Source: Taxillus chinensis | Taxonomy: Eukaryota > Streptophyta > Magnoliopsida > Santalales > Loranthaceae | Direction: 5' to 3' | DNA: 64,000 bases | Assembly (NCBI GenBank): GCA_023512835.1 | Contig: CM042088.1 | Span: 13,694,078 to 13,758,077 of the forward strand | Part shown: positions 20,771 through 32,049 of the stretch, piece by piece | Layout of the letters: every line of letters begins with the position of its first letter | How positions within the stretch are numbered: the first letter of the stretch is position 1 | Position numbers and translations under genes: made by a program | Notes under the pieces: model-generated | Database searches by the model: none | The model's input: the letters and a program-made list of their open reading frames with translations, nothing else | What the model was told of the DNA's origin: nothing

Positions 20771-21545
20771 ATTTGCTCCAGAAGCGATTTCAAGGGAGGA
20801 CTTGAAGGCCCATAAATTTACCATGGGACTCAGGCCGCCCTGAAGCAGAGAGTAGAGATGCTGCGATTGAAGACTTATGCTGAAGTCGTGGATACAGTGA
20901 AGATTGTGGAGAGAGGATTAGAAGAGGGGAGGCAGGCTCATCAGGAGCGGCTGGGACAGAGTATGCATGACAAGCAGGGGGAAACCAAGAGACAGAAGGT
21001 TGAGCCTGGGAGTGGGAGTCTTCCTAAGGATAGGAGCCAAGCTTTAATGGCTCCACCCAGATCCTGTTACTTTGGAGGACAGGGAGGTTCTGCTGGGAAC
21101 TTCCTAAGCGGGTGTACCTGTTGTGGACAGACAGGGCACGTCAAACGTGAGTGCCCAAAATAGCACTTCAAGTGTCATAGCTATGGAAAGATAGGGCACA
21201 TCAGTAAGGTGTGTTTCAGCAGGGGAAATAGCCGGGGAGCTGGAAGTTTTGCACAAGGAAGAAGGGGTGAGACCCCATTTCAAGCCCTAGTTCCGAAGCC
21301 AGCACATTCGTGGCAAGCCAGTCAGGCTGGTTCTAGTCACACTAGACCACAAGGGGAGAGGCAACCACAAGGAGGTTCGGAGGGGCGTCCCAGTGGACTC
21401 CCAGCAGGAATTAAAGGAAAGGCAAGCGAGGCCAGTGGTGGGGCAAGCCAAGGCAGAGTGTTTGCGCTTACCTCAGCACCAGCAGAGATGGAGGATCTAC
21501 CATCACCCTCCGAGGAAGGTGGAGCCGGACCTTCGGTAGTTTGAG
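20771..21545 (+). pseudogene. gag: T6 gag, C-terminal part
   Basis: Starts inside the capsid region (FAPEAISREDLKAHKFTMGL), loses one base near 20840, then continues LRLKTYAEVVDTVKIVE in another frame. Two zinc knuckles follow: CTCCGQTGHVKREC intact, then after an in-frame TAG at about 21161 a second with C-H-S-Y replacing C-X2-C. The N-terminal half lies beyond T4. The tail is a Pro/Gly/Ser-rich spacer ending in PSPSEEGGAGPSVV and a stop before the protease. Confidence 0.85.
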
Positions 21546-22980
21546 GTATTATTTTAATATCTCGCACTGTTGTTGCGGCATTGTTTGATACCGGAGCTTC
21601 ATGCTCCCTGATTGCTAAGTCCTTGGTTGAGAGCCTTGGACTTGATTGTGTGGAGGCTGATAGACCTCTGAGGGTCGAGTCACCAATGGGAGGTGTGGAG
21701 TCGATCCACCGAGTGTGTCATGAGTGTGCGCTTACGATAGGAGATGTTGAACTCTCTTTCGATCTATACGTGATGCCAATGAGGACCTTTAGTTTGATTT
21801 TGGGGATGGACTGGCTGATGGCCTTTCAGGCTAAGATTGATTGTTATAGACGACGAGTGACGTTTACTTCACCCACAGGATCTTCCTGTACCTTGGTGGG
21901 TGAATGGGATATGAATGCTGGGAGAGCTGGACCGATGAGGGAGCTATGGCGCAATATTACCCATAGACTTGCCACTCTAACCTTTGAGGAGGGAGGTAAC
22001 GTGGAGAAACGGGTGTGGCCGGATGTTGCTAAGAATTTCCAAGATGTCTTTCCTGGGGAGTTGCTGGAGTTACCTCCGAACAAAAGTATCGAGTTCACGA
22101 TTGAACTTCTTCCAGGAGTGGGACCCATCTCACAAGTGGCATACCGGATGGGACCTGCCGAGTTGCGGGAGCTTCAAAAGAAAATAAAGGAACTAGGAGA
22201 TAAAGGTTTTATCCGCCCTAGTACCTCACCTTGGGGTGCACCAGTTTTGTTTGCTAAGAAGGCAGATGGTTCGTTGCGGCTTTGTATTAATTACCGGAAG
22301 TTAAATCAAGTGACGGTAAAGAACAAATACCCTTTACCGTGGATCGATGATTTACTTGACCAGCTGAGTGGAGCACGATGGTTCTCAAAGATTTATCTGC
22401 GTTCGGGATATCATCAATTGAGGGTCCGAAGCGAGGACATTCCTAAGACAGCATTCAGGTGCAGATACGGCCACTATGAGTGGTTGGTGATGCCTTTTGG
22501 GCTCACGAACGCACTGGCAGTGTTCATGCATCTGATGAATCTGGTATTTGCCCCATACCTAGATTCCTTCGTGGTGGTATTTATTGACGACATCCTCGTG
22601 TACTCTAAAACCCGAGCTGAGCATGAGGAGCACCTGACCGTGGTGTTGCAGACACTACGAGATCATTAATTGTATGCTAAATTTAGCAAGTGCGACTTCT
22701 GGATGCAAGAGGTGCATTTTCTTGGGCATGTAATATCTGCCGAAGGGGTTGGAGTGGACCCAACCAAGATTGAGTCCGTATCATCTTGGAAGAGGCCCAC
22801 AAATGTTTTTGAGATCCGTAGTTTCTTGGGTCTCGCAGGGTATTGCTGGCGTTTCGTGGAAGGGTTTTCTCGGTTGGCGGCGCCCATGACAGCTCTTACG
22901 CGAAAGGGAGCCAAATTCGAGTGGACGGACAAGTGTCAACAAGCTTTTGAAGAATTGAAGACTTGTCTGACAACTGCACC
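21546..22980 (+). pseudogene. pol: T6 protease and reverse transcriptase
   Basis: Protease LFDTGAS (about 21580-21600), linker [17 protein letters not shown] ([13 protein letters not shown] here), then [38 protein letters not shown], motif A, PFGLTNA, and the catalytic box [13 protein letters not shown] (about 22575-22610). Motif A reads FSKIYL instead of FSKIDL, so the first catalytic Asp is Tyr (codon TAT at 22394-22396). An in-frame TAA at 22667-22669 interrupts RT; the frame is otherwise unbroken into RNase H. The protein would be inactive even if read through. Confidence 0.9.
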
Positions 22981-23467
22981 GGTGTTGAGTCTACCACAGG
23001 AGCGAGTGCCATTTGAAGTGTATTGCGATGCGTCTCGCGTTGGACTGGGGTGTGTCCTGATGCAGGAGCACAAAGTCATATCATATGGCTCGCGACAGCT
23101 GAAGTCCCATGAGCAAAATTATCCAACGCACGACCTGGAGTTAGCAGCAGTTATTTTTGCCCTAAAGTCTTGGCGACATTACCTGTTGGGGGAGAAATTC
23201 GTGGTATACACTGACCACAAAAGCCTACAGTATATCTTCACCCAGAGAGACCTAAATTTGAGACAGCAGAGATGGGTAGAGTACCTGCAAATGTTTGACT
23301 TCACGCTCTCCTAAATGCCTGGGAAAGGGAATTTAGTTGCCAATGTGCTAAGTAGAAAGGGAAAAGCTGCGGTTTCCATGAGAGAATGGAAAATGATGGA
23401 ACAGTTAGCAGTGCTTTAGGTACAGCCTGATTTTAGCGGTGGGGAAGCAATCCTGTGTCCTATCACT
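22981..23467 (+). pseudogene. pol: T6 RNase H and connector
   Basis: [35 protein letters not shown] and [13 protein letters not shown] carry the three acidic catalytic residues. The frame meets TAA at 23312 (LS*MPGKGN) and TAG at 23417-23419. Both frames before and after are the same, so only stops, not frameshifts, break this part. The connector leads into the zinc-binding part of integrase. Confidence 0.88.
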
Positions 23468-24910
23468 GTGATACCCGAGTTATATCAATGCGTCCGTGAT
23501 GGACAGTTGGGGGACGTGGACTGTGAAGTGATTCGGGCCCAGATAGAGGCCAAAGAGTTGTCAGAAGACTGGACCGAAGGAGTTGAACATGAGTTGAAAT
23601 TTCGGGGGCATCTGATCGTACCGCCTCCCATGCGTGAGGATGTATTGAGGGAGTTTCATCATTCCCGTTTGGCTGTGTACCCAGGAGGAACTAAGATGTA
23701 TCATGCCATTCGAGCACAGTTCTGGTGGCCGGGACTAAAGCGGAGCGTAGCAGAGTTTGTTTCCAGGTGCCTTACTTGTCAACAAGTGAAGGCGGAGCAT
23801 CAACGACCTGCTGGTCAATTGCATCCTTTGCCTGTAGTTGAGTGGAAGTGGGAGCATATTATCATGGACTTTGTGACAGGACTTCCTACCACTTCTGAGC
23901 GGAAGGATATGATTTGGGTCATCGTAGACCGATTAACTAAATCGGCCCATTTCTTGGCAATTCGGGAGCGAGACCCTATCGGCACATTAAGCCAGTTATA
24001 TGTTGATGCGATTGTCCGATTGCACGGAGTGCCCTTATCTATTGTTTGAGACAGGGATGCGTGGTTGACATCTCGGTTTTGGGGAGGTTTGCAAGAAGCC
24101 TTGGGGACACGACTTAATTTGAGTACTGCTTTCCATCCTGAAATTGATGGTCAGTCAGAGAGGACCATTCAAACATTGGAAGACTTGTTGAGAGCTTGTG
24201 TACTAGATTTTGGAGGATCATGGGCTTCTCACCTTCCTCTGGTGGAGTTTGCCTATAATAACAGCTACCAGTCTTCTATTGGGATGGCCCCGTTTGAGGC
24301 ATTGTATGGTCACCCATGTCGGTCTCCATTATGTTGGGCAGAAGTTGGAGAGACAGCTATGTTAGGGCCTCAATTGGTCCAGGAGGCTACGGCAAAGGTA
24401 CAGTTGATTAGGCAACGCCTTCTTATAGCTCAGAGCCGACAAAAGTCTTATGCGGATCGCCGATGCCGACCGTTGGAGTTTTTGGTAGGAGACCACGTCT
24501 TCCTTCGTGTTTCTCCACGGAGAGGGCATAAGAGATTTGGAAAAGGGTCCAAGTTGTCTCCGCGATACATTGGACCGTTTGAGATTTTGAGCAGAGTTGG
24601 ACCTATTTATAGGTTGGCACTACCACCTAGTTTGAGCAGAGTTCATGATGTTTTCCATATATCCCAGTTGCAGAAATATCATCCAGATCCCACACATGTG
24701 TTGGATTGGAGTACTCTGGATCTTGAGGCAGATGTGTCAGTTGTTGAGGCACCCATCCGTATTTTGGATAGGCGCGAGAAGCAGCTGCGAGGTAAGATTA
24801 TTCCGTTGGTTCGGGTGTTGTGGAAACACCGAGGGATGGAGGAAGAGACTTGGGAACGTGTGGCTGAGATGCGTGCCACTACCCTGATTTGTTCGAGGAC
24901 GAACAACCCT
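23468..24910 (+). pseudogene. pol: T6 integrase with chromodomain
   Basis: N-terminal zinc region [18 protein letters not shown] then [14 protein letters not shown], catalytic core D (MDFVTGLP), D (DRDAWLTSRF) directly after a TGA stop at 24047-24049, and E (DGQSERTIQTLEDLL). Then [29 protein letters not shown] and the chromodomain ([33 protein letters not shown]). A one-base shift near 24870 moves the normal ending LFEDEQP out of frame. Three acidic residues of the core are present, yet the stop separates the first from the second. Confidence 0.9.
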
Positions 24911-25074
24911 GATGGGGCGGAGAAAGGCAAACATCAACATAATCAGGTATTTGCCCAACTGGTTAAGTGACCTGAGAGTATTTCTTTTGTGTGTATTTTC
25001 ATGCAGTGTGTATTAATTTGTGTTAGAGGTCTATTCATTGGTTATGATTGCTGTTTCCTTTCATGCCACATTTT

Positions 25075-25109
25075 CTTTTCGAGGACGAAAAGTCTTAAGG
25101 GGGAGAGGA
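25075..25109 (+). other. T6 pre-PPT hairpin and polypurine tract
   Basis: Perfect hairpin CTTTTCGAGGACGAAAAG (25075-25092) and PPT AAGGGGGAGAGGA (25097-25109) abutting the LTR start TGTAAGGACCC at 25110. Confidence 0.9.
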
Positions 25110-25661
25110 TGTAAGGACCCGTGTTTTGAGTTAGTCGCAGTCTTGCCTTTTGAATGGGAACTTTCTAGATTTTGACCTAGTAGATGGGCTCAGATGAATT
25201 GGCGTGCAGACCAAAAGATTCTTAGAATGATGTCTCCTATCTACCACAGAAGTTTCAGGCCAAAAGGACATGCACGCGAATTGGACCCATTTGGCGTGCA
25301 AGGTTTTTATTGCATGGATGTCTTTTACATGATGCAAGAAGGCTTGGGGTAAAGTTTGAGTGCATTTGGAGCTGCACGCCAATTGGGGAATTGGCGTTCA
25401 AATTGGCGTGCAGACATATTTTTGCATGGTTACATTGGTTTTGTCATTCTAATGATTTTTCCCCAAAGGACCATATTGAAATTTTGAGTATTTTGCCCTG
25501 TATGGAAGCCGGAAGGTGGTAGCTTGTGTGATCAAAACTACGTCGTTTTGATCCTGGGTTTCGCTAAATCAAAACTACATCGTTTTGATGTGTGGTGTCT
25601 ATATAAGGGTGTTAAGGCTTAGGTTTAGGGTTTAGGGTTTCCTATTGCTGTTGCAGCCGCC

Positions 25662-25693
<32 letters not shown>
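25110..25693 (+). repeat. T6 3' LTR, upstream part
   Basis: Begins TGTAAGGACCC. Holds inverted repeat elements with GGCGTGCA, palindromes at 25531-25552 and 25568-25589 (37 bp apart), TATA box TATATAAGG (25600-25608), telo-box-like TTTAGGGTTTAGGGTTT and (GA)n. The GA repeat is the insertion point of ATH1. This part resembles family A LTRs. Confidence 0.9.
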
Positions 25694-25696
<3 letters not shown>

Positions 25697-27113
25697 CGAA
25701 CGGGTATTTCGTGAGCAAAACCCAAGTGAGAGTTAAGCTACTATCGTTTAAATCCCTTCTCAAAATATTAATTCCCTTAACTAATGCTAATTAGAATAGC
25801 GACAAGAAAGGGGTCGATCCCACAGAGATTACCAAGTTATCTAGCTTTCACTCAAATCACCAAATTAATCTTGCTTAAAACAATGTTTTGGCAAAAACGA
25901 ATTCTTTTTATAACTAAAGATCTAATTTTTATGTGGTTTTCTAAATAAACAAAGAAAGCAAATTGATTTTAGGGTTAAGATTCAAGGATTAAAAGCATCT
26001 AGGGTCACAATTTCACCTCCCTATGTTATCTCTACTGGTTCATGGTATTAGGGTTGTTTGATTAAAAACAAGCTAAACATAAGCCAAGGACAACGAATGG
26101 TCATTGAGGTCCTTTTAAGAGTTGTATGCCAGAATGGTCATCTAAACACACAAACATGCAAAGCCAATAAATCATACTTACAAAAGGATAATGATCACAC
26201 CAATTACAAATAAGTTATGAATCTCAATCCGCCCCAGACTAGGGCTAAGAATACCAAGGTGTACATCCAAAGATAGAAATTAAGAACAGATTCATAAAAC
26301 ATGCAAAACTTCAATCGTCCAAACCCAATATTCATAAACACAGCAAAGCAACAAGGGGGCTACATTGCTCCCCTAGATTAAAAGAACTACTCACGCATGA
26401 TTACAAGCAAAACCATAGCAGTAAAGCTAAACATCTTCTTCTAATCCACGCGCGCAACAAGGCTTCAAATCCAGGCTCCAAAATCCGCGGCGGCTGCTGC
26501 GACGGCTGCGACGGCTGCTCTCCTAGGTCAAGGAGCAACCTCCAAGTTGTGGAGCCTCTCTCTCTCTCTAAAAACGTGTAGGGGGGTCTAGGATGGGTTG
26601 CATGGGGCGTGGAGGCTGTATTTATAGAGGTTGGATGGGCCTTGAGGTGTGTACCCTAGCCCATCTATCAAAACGACGTAGTTTCGATAAGTGACACTCC
26701 AAACTTTAAAATCTCTATCTTCCATCCACAATTTGGACATGGGCCTTCAGAAACAAATGATCAGCATGGAAAAACGATAGGATCGGTCCAAAAATATCTC
26801 TGCACGCCAATTTGAACGTGATATGGTGAATTCACGTGCACCTCCAAATCAGCTCAAACTTCTCCCCAAGCTTCCTTGCATCCTGTAGAGGCCTGAGAAG
26901 CAAAAATAGGCTTGCACGTGAAATGGGTGAATTCACGTGCAGCTCCAAATACTCTGCAATTTCTGTGGTAGGTAGAGGACATCATTCTAAGCAACTTTTG
27001 TTCTTGCACGCCAATTATTTGAGGCCATCTACTATGTCAAAAGTGAGCTCCAAAATCTGCCAAAACAGCTTAAAAACGCATGTATTTGTAAATAGCATCT
27101 TCCTAGGGGTTAG

Positions 27114-27151
<38 letters not shown>

Positions 27152-27225
27152 GCAATAAGGCTCTAATCATGCTCTTAAACATCCTAAATAATCACCAGAA
27201 TAATGGCATAAAATGCACGTTATCA
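25694..27225 (-). repeat. ATH1 3' LTR (1532 bp)
   Basis: On the + strand it starts TGACGAACGGG and ends GCACGTTATCA. Inverted repeat 26914-26940, palindrome 26667-26688, TATA box (sense CTATAAATA, 26619-26627), and an (AT)n tract of about 28 bp at 27118-27148 that is shorter in the 5' LTR. Confidence 0.93.
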
Positions 27226-28797
27226 AATACACCACACTTGAACCATTGCTTGTCCTCAAGCAAAAACATACAAACATGCAAAAATAAAATAAACACGCCA
27301 TCAAACGGAAGAAAAATAAAATAACAGTCAAGGAGAATCATGGTTTCCTAAGCATGCAACTCTATCATGATGAAATGGGAATTTAAGCATCAAAATGATT
27401 CATAGCTTAGTTCATTCATGTCCATATACTAGTCCAACAACCATGCAATATCACCACTTAAATTTCAGATATGAGCAAGCAATCCATGATAAAATAGCAC
27501 CTAGTTTCCCTTTAAGTTCTTACCAAGGATAAGCAGCCTCACTCAAATATAATAATTCTCAAGCCTAATACCTATCAATGAACAATGGATGGAAAAACTC
27601 TATCTCTACACTCGCCATCAACTATTGATTAAGTACTTGCCAAGCAATCATGAGAGTTCCCTATTGTGCTCATCAAAGAAAACACACTCTCTATTCTACT
27701 TTATTTGAACTCACACTCTAGTCTAAACTCAATAAACTCACACTCTATTCTAATAACCGATAAAACAAAACCATGAGCTAAAGAATTGAGCTCAACACTC
27801 TCAAAACAAAACATAATTCAGCCAATGTGGCTTCACAAATCTAAACAATCACACATAAACATCAAGCCATTGTGGCTTTTATTCTGAATCTTTCTCTTTT
27901 TTTTTTAGTAATAACCTTACAAGGTTGCATTTTATGCTCTCCCTTGATGGATTATTCACTCTTTTTTTTTACTCACATAACACATAAATAAGACTGATTT
28001 TTCTAATGCATACCCCTTGCCATTTTGCTATATAAGGAGAGACAGAAATTCATTGATGTCTCACATCCCATTTCCCAATTAAGTGATGGCTTTTTCACAT
28101 TCTATATCACAGCCTTTTATATTTACAACACAACAAACAAAAATTAGGATACATAGGAAATCAAAGTGACTTAAGGGTCTTACATCCTAACTCCACACAC
28201 CAAACACTGAGCACTAATAAGTAATCACATGCTTACTTGACTCCTACCATTAAATAACCAATGTTGAATGCAAGAGGAGTAGCAATTATTACCCATACCC
28301 TAAAATGGCACTCAAAGGCTAAAAGAAGCTGTTCTCATTTTTCATTTCTTTTTCACTCAACTTTAAGGGTTACTTAGGTCTATCATAGCATTTCATGCTC
28401 AGCTAATATTCAAAACTCAGCTCCAAAAACATGGTGATATCATTCAAAAGATAAAGACATGATTAAACCAATTCAGAGCACATTTTAACTACTTTAACAC
28501 CCTTATCACAACATGATACTAATGTGGCATAAAAAATTAAATTTTAAGCCAAAATTGCATACTTAATATCCATGCCTCCACAAGCAAATCATTCAAGCAA
28601 ACAACTCAAACAATCATGCAACTAAAAACAGTTTTTGTTTTTGTTTTTTTGTTTTTTTGTTTTTTGTTTTTATAAAATTATAAATAAAACATGCAATCAC
28701 AACATAAAAGACAAGCAAGTGGCTCAAGTCACTCCCATACACCACACTTAAAATATGCTATGTCCTCATGGCATAAAATAGGGAGTAGGAAAAACAC
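27226..28797 (-). other. ATH1 3' non-coding region
   Basis: AT-rich, with T-runs at 27900, 27965 and 28630-28670 and no coding that I can support. Next to the LTR the sense strand reads AAGTGTGGTGTATT, the likely polypurine tract. Another AAGTGTGG-type stretch lies at about 28740-28750. Confidence 0.65.
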
Positions 28798-29615
28798 TTA
28801 CCTCTCAATTGGCAAGCTGTAGTAGTAGATAACATTGGCCACCATTGGTCGCACCTGAGCCACAAAGTCAACCGACGTCTCGCCACGCACTTCCCAAGTT
28901 TCCTTCCCTTGCAGAATAGCCATCATGTAGTAGCAAGCAAAGATCCCACACTTGAATTGGTCAGCCGCCGAGGGATTTCCATTTCGTTGCAGTGAATAAG
29001 AGGTAGCTTGTCGGCCAATAAGCCTTCTTTGATCATCACCGCTTTGATTCGTTTGATGAACCCATGCACTAACTGTCTTTTCCGTCTGGCAAACCCCTTA
29101 CCTTGGCTTGGGTCATATAGCACGGCATGTCCTACATCCAGATTCAAACGGACCAATACATAGTGGCGGTCAATGTGCACCGGAATCAGCACCTCATGCA
29201 TACCATGCCAAGGGCGGTGCCCTTCATTCTCACCATTGATGCGTTGGCGCCACACCTCTTCGGACAAGGGTTGATTGAATATCTCGCACAGCATGATGGA
29301 AGTGAACTGAGCTAAGGGGTAGTTATGAGGCTCAGCCTCCACTACATATCGCATGGTCCTGCAGAAGAGGTCTATCTCATCGCAGTAGAGATATTCATTC
29401 TCTGAGATCCTCTTTAGGCTAAAAAGGGTAAAGATATCATTATCCCGTATAAAGCGAGCCCTCTGAACCGTGGAATTGATGAACTCTTCAAATGCTGCTT
29501 GGCTCTCGTCAGATGATAAAGTTGGATTAATGATTAAATGGATAGGAGAGCCAAGAAGATCTTCAGGTTCAGCAGGCATGTATGCACCCCAAGAGACAGG
29601 AAGTATAGCAGGCAC
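28798..29615 (-). pseudogene. Ulp1/C48-like domain segment of ATH1 env-like gene
   Basis: This is the longest open part of the gene (231 codons, 28923-29615), with no conventional ATG at its left limit (the first codon there is GTG), which supports it being the C-terminus of a longer protein. The frame is the same as the coiled-coil segment upstream, separated only by TAG at 29694-29696. A one-base shift near 28990 puts the catalytic Cys motif (FKCGIFAC) in the next frame, where it continues to TAA at 28798. His, Asp and Cys of a C48-type triad are all encoded. Confidence 0.78.
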
Positions 29616-31164
29616 AAGAGCCTGAGAATATGCAGGATCAATAAAAGGCTGGAAGGGTGAATACCCTTCTGCTGGCTTTGTCTCCTCTTGAGGCTAGACG
29701 GGTGAATACCCTGTTGCTGGCTCTCCCTCCTCTGGGTGATAGTAGGATGGCCGAGCTGAAGGTTCTGGTTGAGGTGGATCTGCCTGGGCTGGATAAGAAT
29801 CTTCAGGGGATGGAGAGGGTTCTTCATCAGGTATCTCCATTATAGGAGAACGTTTTGATGCTTTCCTCTTGCTCAAGGCCTTCCAGATTTTGCCTAGGAG
29901 GCCTTTGACTTCTTTATTGTCCTTCCTCAGGGCTTCCACCTCGCGCTGGGTTCTGGCATTTGCCTCCCTGAGCTGCTGTGTTTCTTGCCTCCAAGCTTCG
30001 GTAAATGCAGCAGGAGGAGCTTCTGGGAGCTTCTGGGGCCTCCCATGCTCTAGGAGATGCATGAGCATCTACATCTGGGGCCTCCCATGCTCTGGTTCTA
30101 GGTTGTGAAGTAGCTTGTTGGTCTCTAGAGATGAGGGCCATTAATTCTTCAAATTGGGCACTAGTGATGTGCCCATTAGTGACTGCCCAATTGATGACCT
30201 CCACTTCGCTCACCACCTGCCCATGAACGCCTTGAAAGAAATTGAAAATATCTTATTTGTGTACATTGAACTGCATGTACATGGCAGTGAGTCTGTATAG
30301 AGTCTGCTTCCTTTGATCCACATGAGGAGAGGTCTCCCTTTCAAAGTCAGTGGATCGCTCCACATGAACACTGTGCCTAGCGGGCTATGATGGAGGAGGA
30401 ACATTGGTTGCCCAATGACCTCTGGTACTGATCCCCAAACCTCCTTCAGCATGCAATACTCTTAACACCCAGTGAGAAGGAAAAGTGATGCTATCCATGG
30501 AGGAAAAATGCAAAGCAGGCATGCTTTGAAATATCAAACACAAAAATCTATCATTTATCTGCTTTTATGAGTTTTTCTTCCACCATTTAAAAATGGTAGT
30601 GGCCCAATCCACATTTAGCATATGATCAATGCTATACATCAACTCCAGGTGTGGCTTAGGCACACTATCTATCCCGCTGGTCTGAATCAATAAGCATTTC
30701 CCTACCAGGTAAGCTAGGCATCTAAATCTTCCAACAAAACCATTCTTGGTATACTGCCTTCGACTTTGAAATTTTCTAACATAGTTGCATGTAGTACCAA
30801 ATTCTCCTAGGCTTAGCTAAGGAAGGCTATCACTGGGTGCAGGGAGGTTAAAGCAATGTCTAATAATTTCTGGGGTTATTCTGACATAAACCCCTTGCAC
30901 AACCCCTATCAGTTCATCCTCACTCACAGAGACAGATGCATAAAATTCTTGTAGGACAGAATAGGAAATAGCTGGCTGGGCAGATACTAACCTTTGTAAT
31001 CCCAGATTTTGAATTTTAAGAGCCACCTCTCTAGCCCAGCCCAACTCTGAAGCCTCCAAAGCCTGCATATCAAGAGCATGCCCCAAGAGTATCTCCTCCT
31101 CAGGTTGGCTATCAACACTAGGTGAGTGCACCTCCTCCTGGCCAGTCCTCCTTGTGCGCACCAT
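28798..31164 (-). pseudogene. ATH1 env-like gene with C-terminal Ulp1-like cysteine protease domain
   Basis: Start ATG at 31164-31162 (MVRTRRTGQEEVHSP), end TAA at 28800-28798; about 789 codons if stops are ignored. Order: the plant-transposon domain of Athila env-like ORFs (about residues 40-200; ITPEIIRHCFNLP), a linker, a coiled-coil (about 375-435; ETQQLREANARTQREVEAL), a Pro/Tyr-rich spacer, then a protease fold with HIDRHYVLVRLNL (His codon 29163-29165), AVLYDPS (Asp 29112-29114) and FKCGIFACYYMM (Cys 28948-28950). The His-Asp gap of 17 equals that of yeast Ulp1. In-frame stops lie at 30817-30819, about 30575, about 30390, about 30250 and 29694-29696; frameshifts near 30030 and 28990. 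The protease function (SUMO or other ubiquitin-like removal) is inference from the fold. Confidence 0.8.
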
Positions 31165-32049
31165 CTTTAGAATGAGAATAAAGAGCAAAGAGCAGAAAAC
31201 TGAAGAGCAAGAGAGCAAAAGAGTAGAGTTTCTCTAATACTCAGATCTGGAGTGATTTTGGTGTGGAAGCCTTTGAAGATGGCCTCTCTTTATATAGCGT
31301 GCAGAAGGAAAGATGCTCCAATTGGAGTGATACATGTGTCCCTAAATTTTCAGAGTGTTCTGACCAAAATAGCCCTTGCACGTGAATTGATTGAATTGGC
31401 ATGCAGGTCAGAATCGTCCCAAACTTTGGTGGTGGGTCCTCCTTGAGCTAGAAAGCAATAGTCCCTTTTGCACGTGAATTGTTTGAAGCTTCTAGGAGGG
31501 CTAAAATCGGTATTTTACATTTTTGAGCCACCATATGACAGCTAGCAATTCGCGTGCAAGAGTAAACGTGATTCACATGGTCTTCATCTACCATTCCAGA
31601 AAGTTACGACCCAAAAGGAGGTGCACGTGAATTGGGCAATTCACGTGCAAATTCACGTTCAGGCCCAAACTGGCCCAAATTTCTCCACTTTGTTGCTTGT
31701 GCATTATGGACCATCTTTAAGTCTTGCACGTGAATTGTTTGAGCCCATCTTCAAGCACTTTTGGGCTTCACTTGCTCCTTGCTCCTTGACTTTGACTTTA
31801 AAAATAATTCCACAAGTTCAGGACCCAATAATTTGCTCATCCTGCAAATGGTTAGTTAAGAAAGGAACAAAGTCTCCTGCACAATGGTTAGCTTGCAAAC
31901 AAATTTATTGAATAAAATAAATAAAAGAAAATAACATAAAATAAAACATAGCAATAAACATTGGGTTGCCTCCCAACCAGGCGCTTTATTTAAAGTCTGT
32001 AGCTAGACTTTCGGTTATGATCATGCAATGGTGAAAGAGAGGGAATCAA
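31165..32049 (-). other. ATH1 spacer between integrase and env-like gene
   Basis: 885 bp without coding. The part next to env holds a promoter-like module (see 31250-31760). The part next to integrase (31800-32049) is AT-rich with an A/T-run near 31915-31950 and the phrase GGGTTGCCTCCCAACCAGG. Confidence 0.65.
31250..31760 (-). promoter_or_regulatory. LTR-like promoter module upstream of ATH1 env-like gene
   Basis: The sense strand carries inverted repeat GCACGTGAATT/AATTCACGTGC (31623-31648), further TGCACGTGAATT copies (about 31378, 31469, 31726) and a TATA box CTATATAAA (31289-31297). From TATA to the env ATG is about 125 bp, of which the last 90 are CT-rich, like a leader. The same hairpin motifs mark the U3 part of ATH1 and chromovirus LTRs. 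A subgenomic promoter for env is inferred. Confidence 0.55.

Noticed and set aside
25617..25640. Telomere-like TTTAGGG repeats
   Set aside because: Only two units, at a fixed place after the TATA box in LTR leaders; better read as a telo-box-like leader motif than as telomeric DNA.
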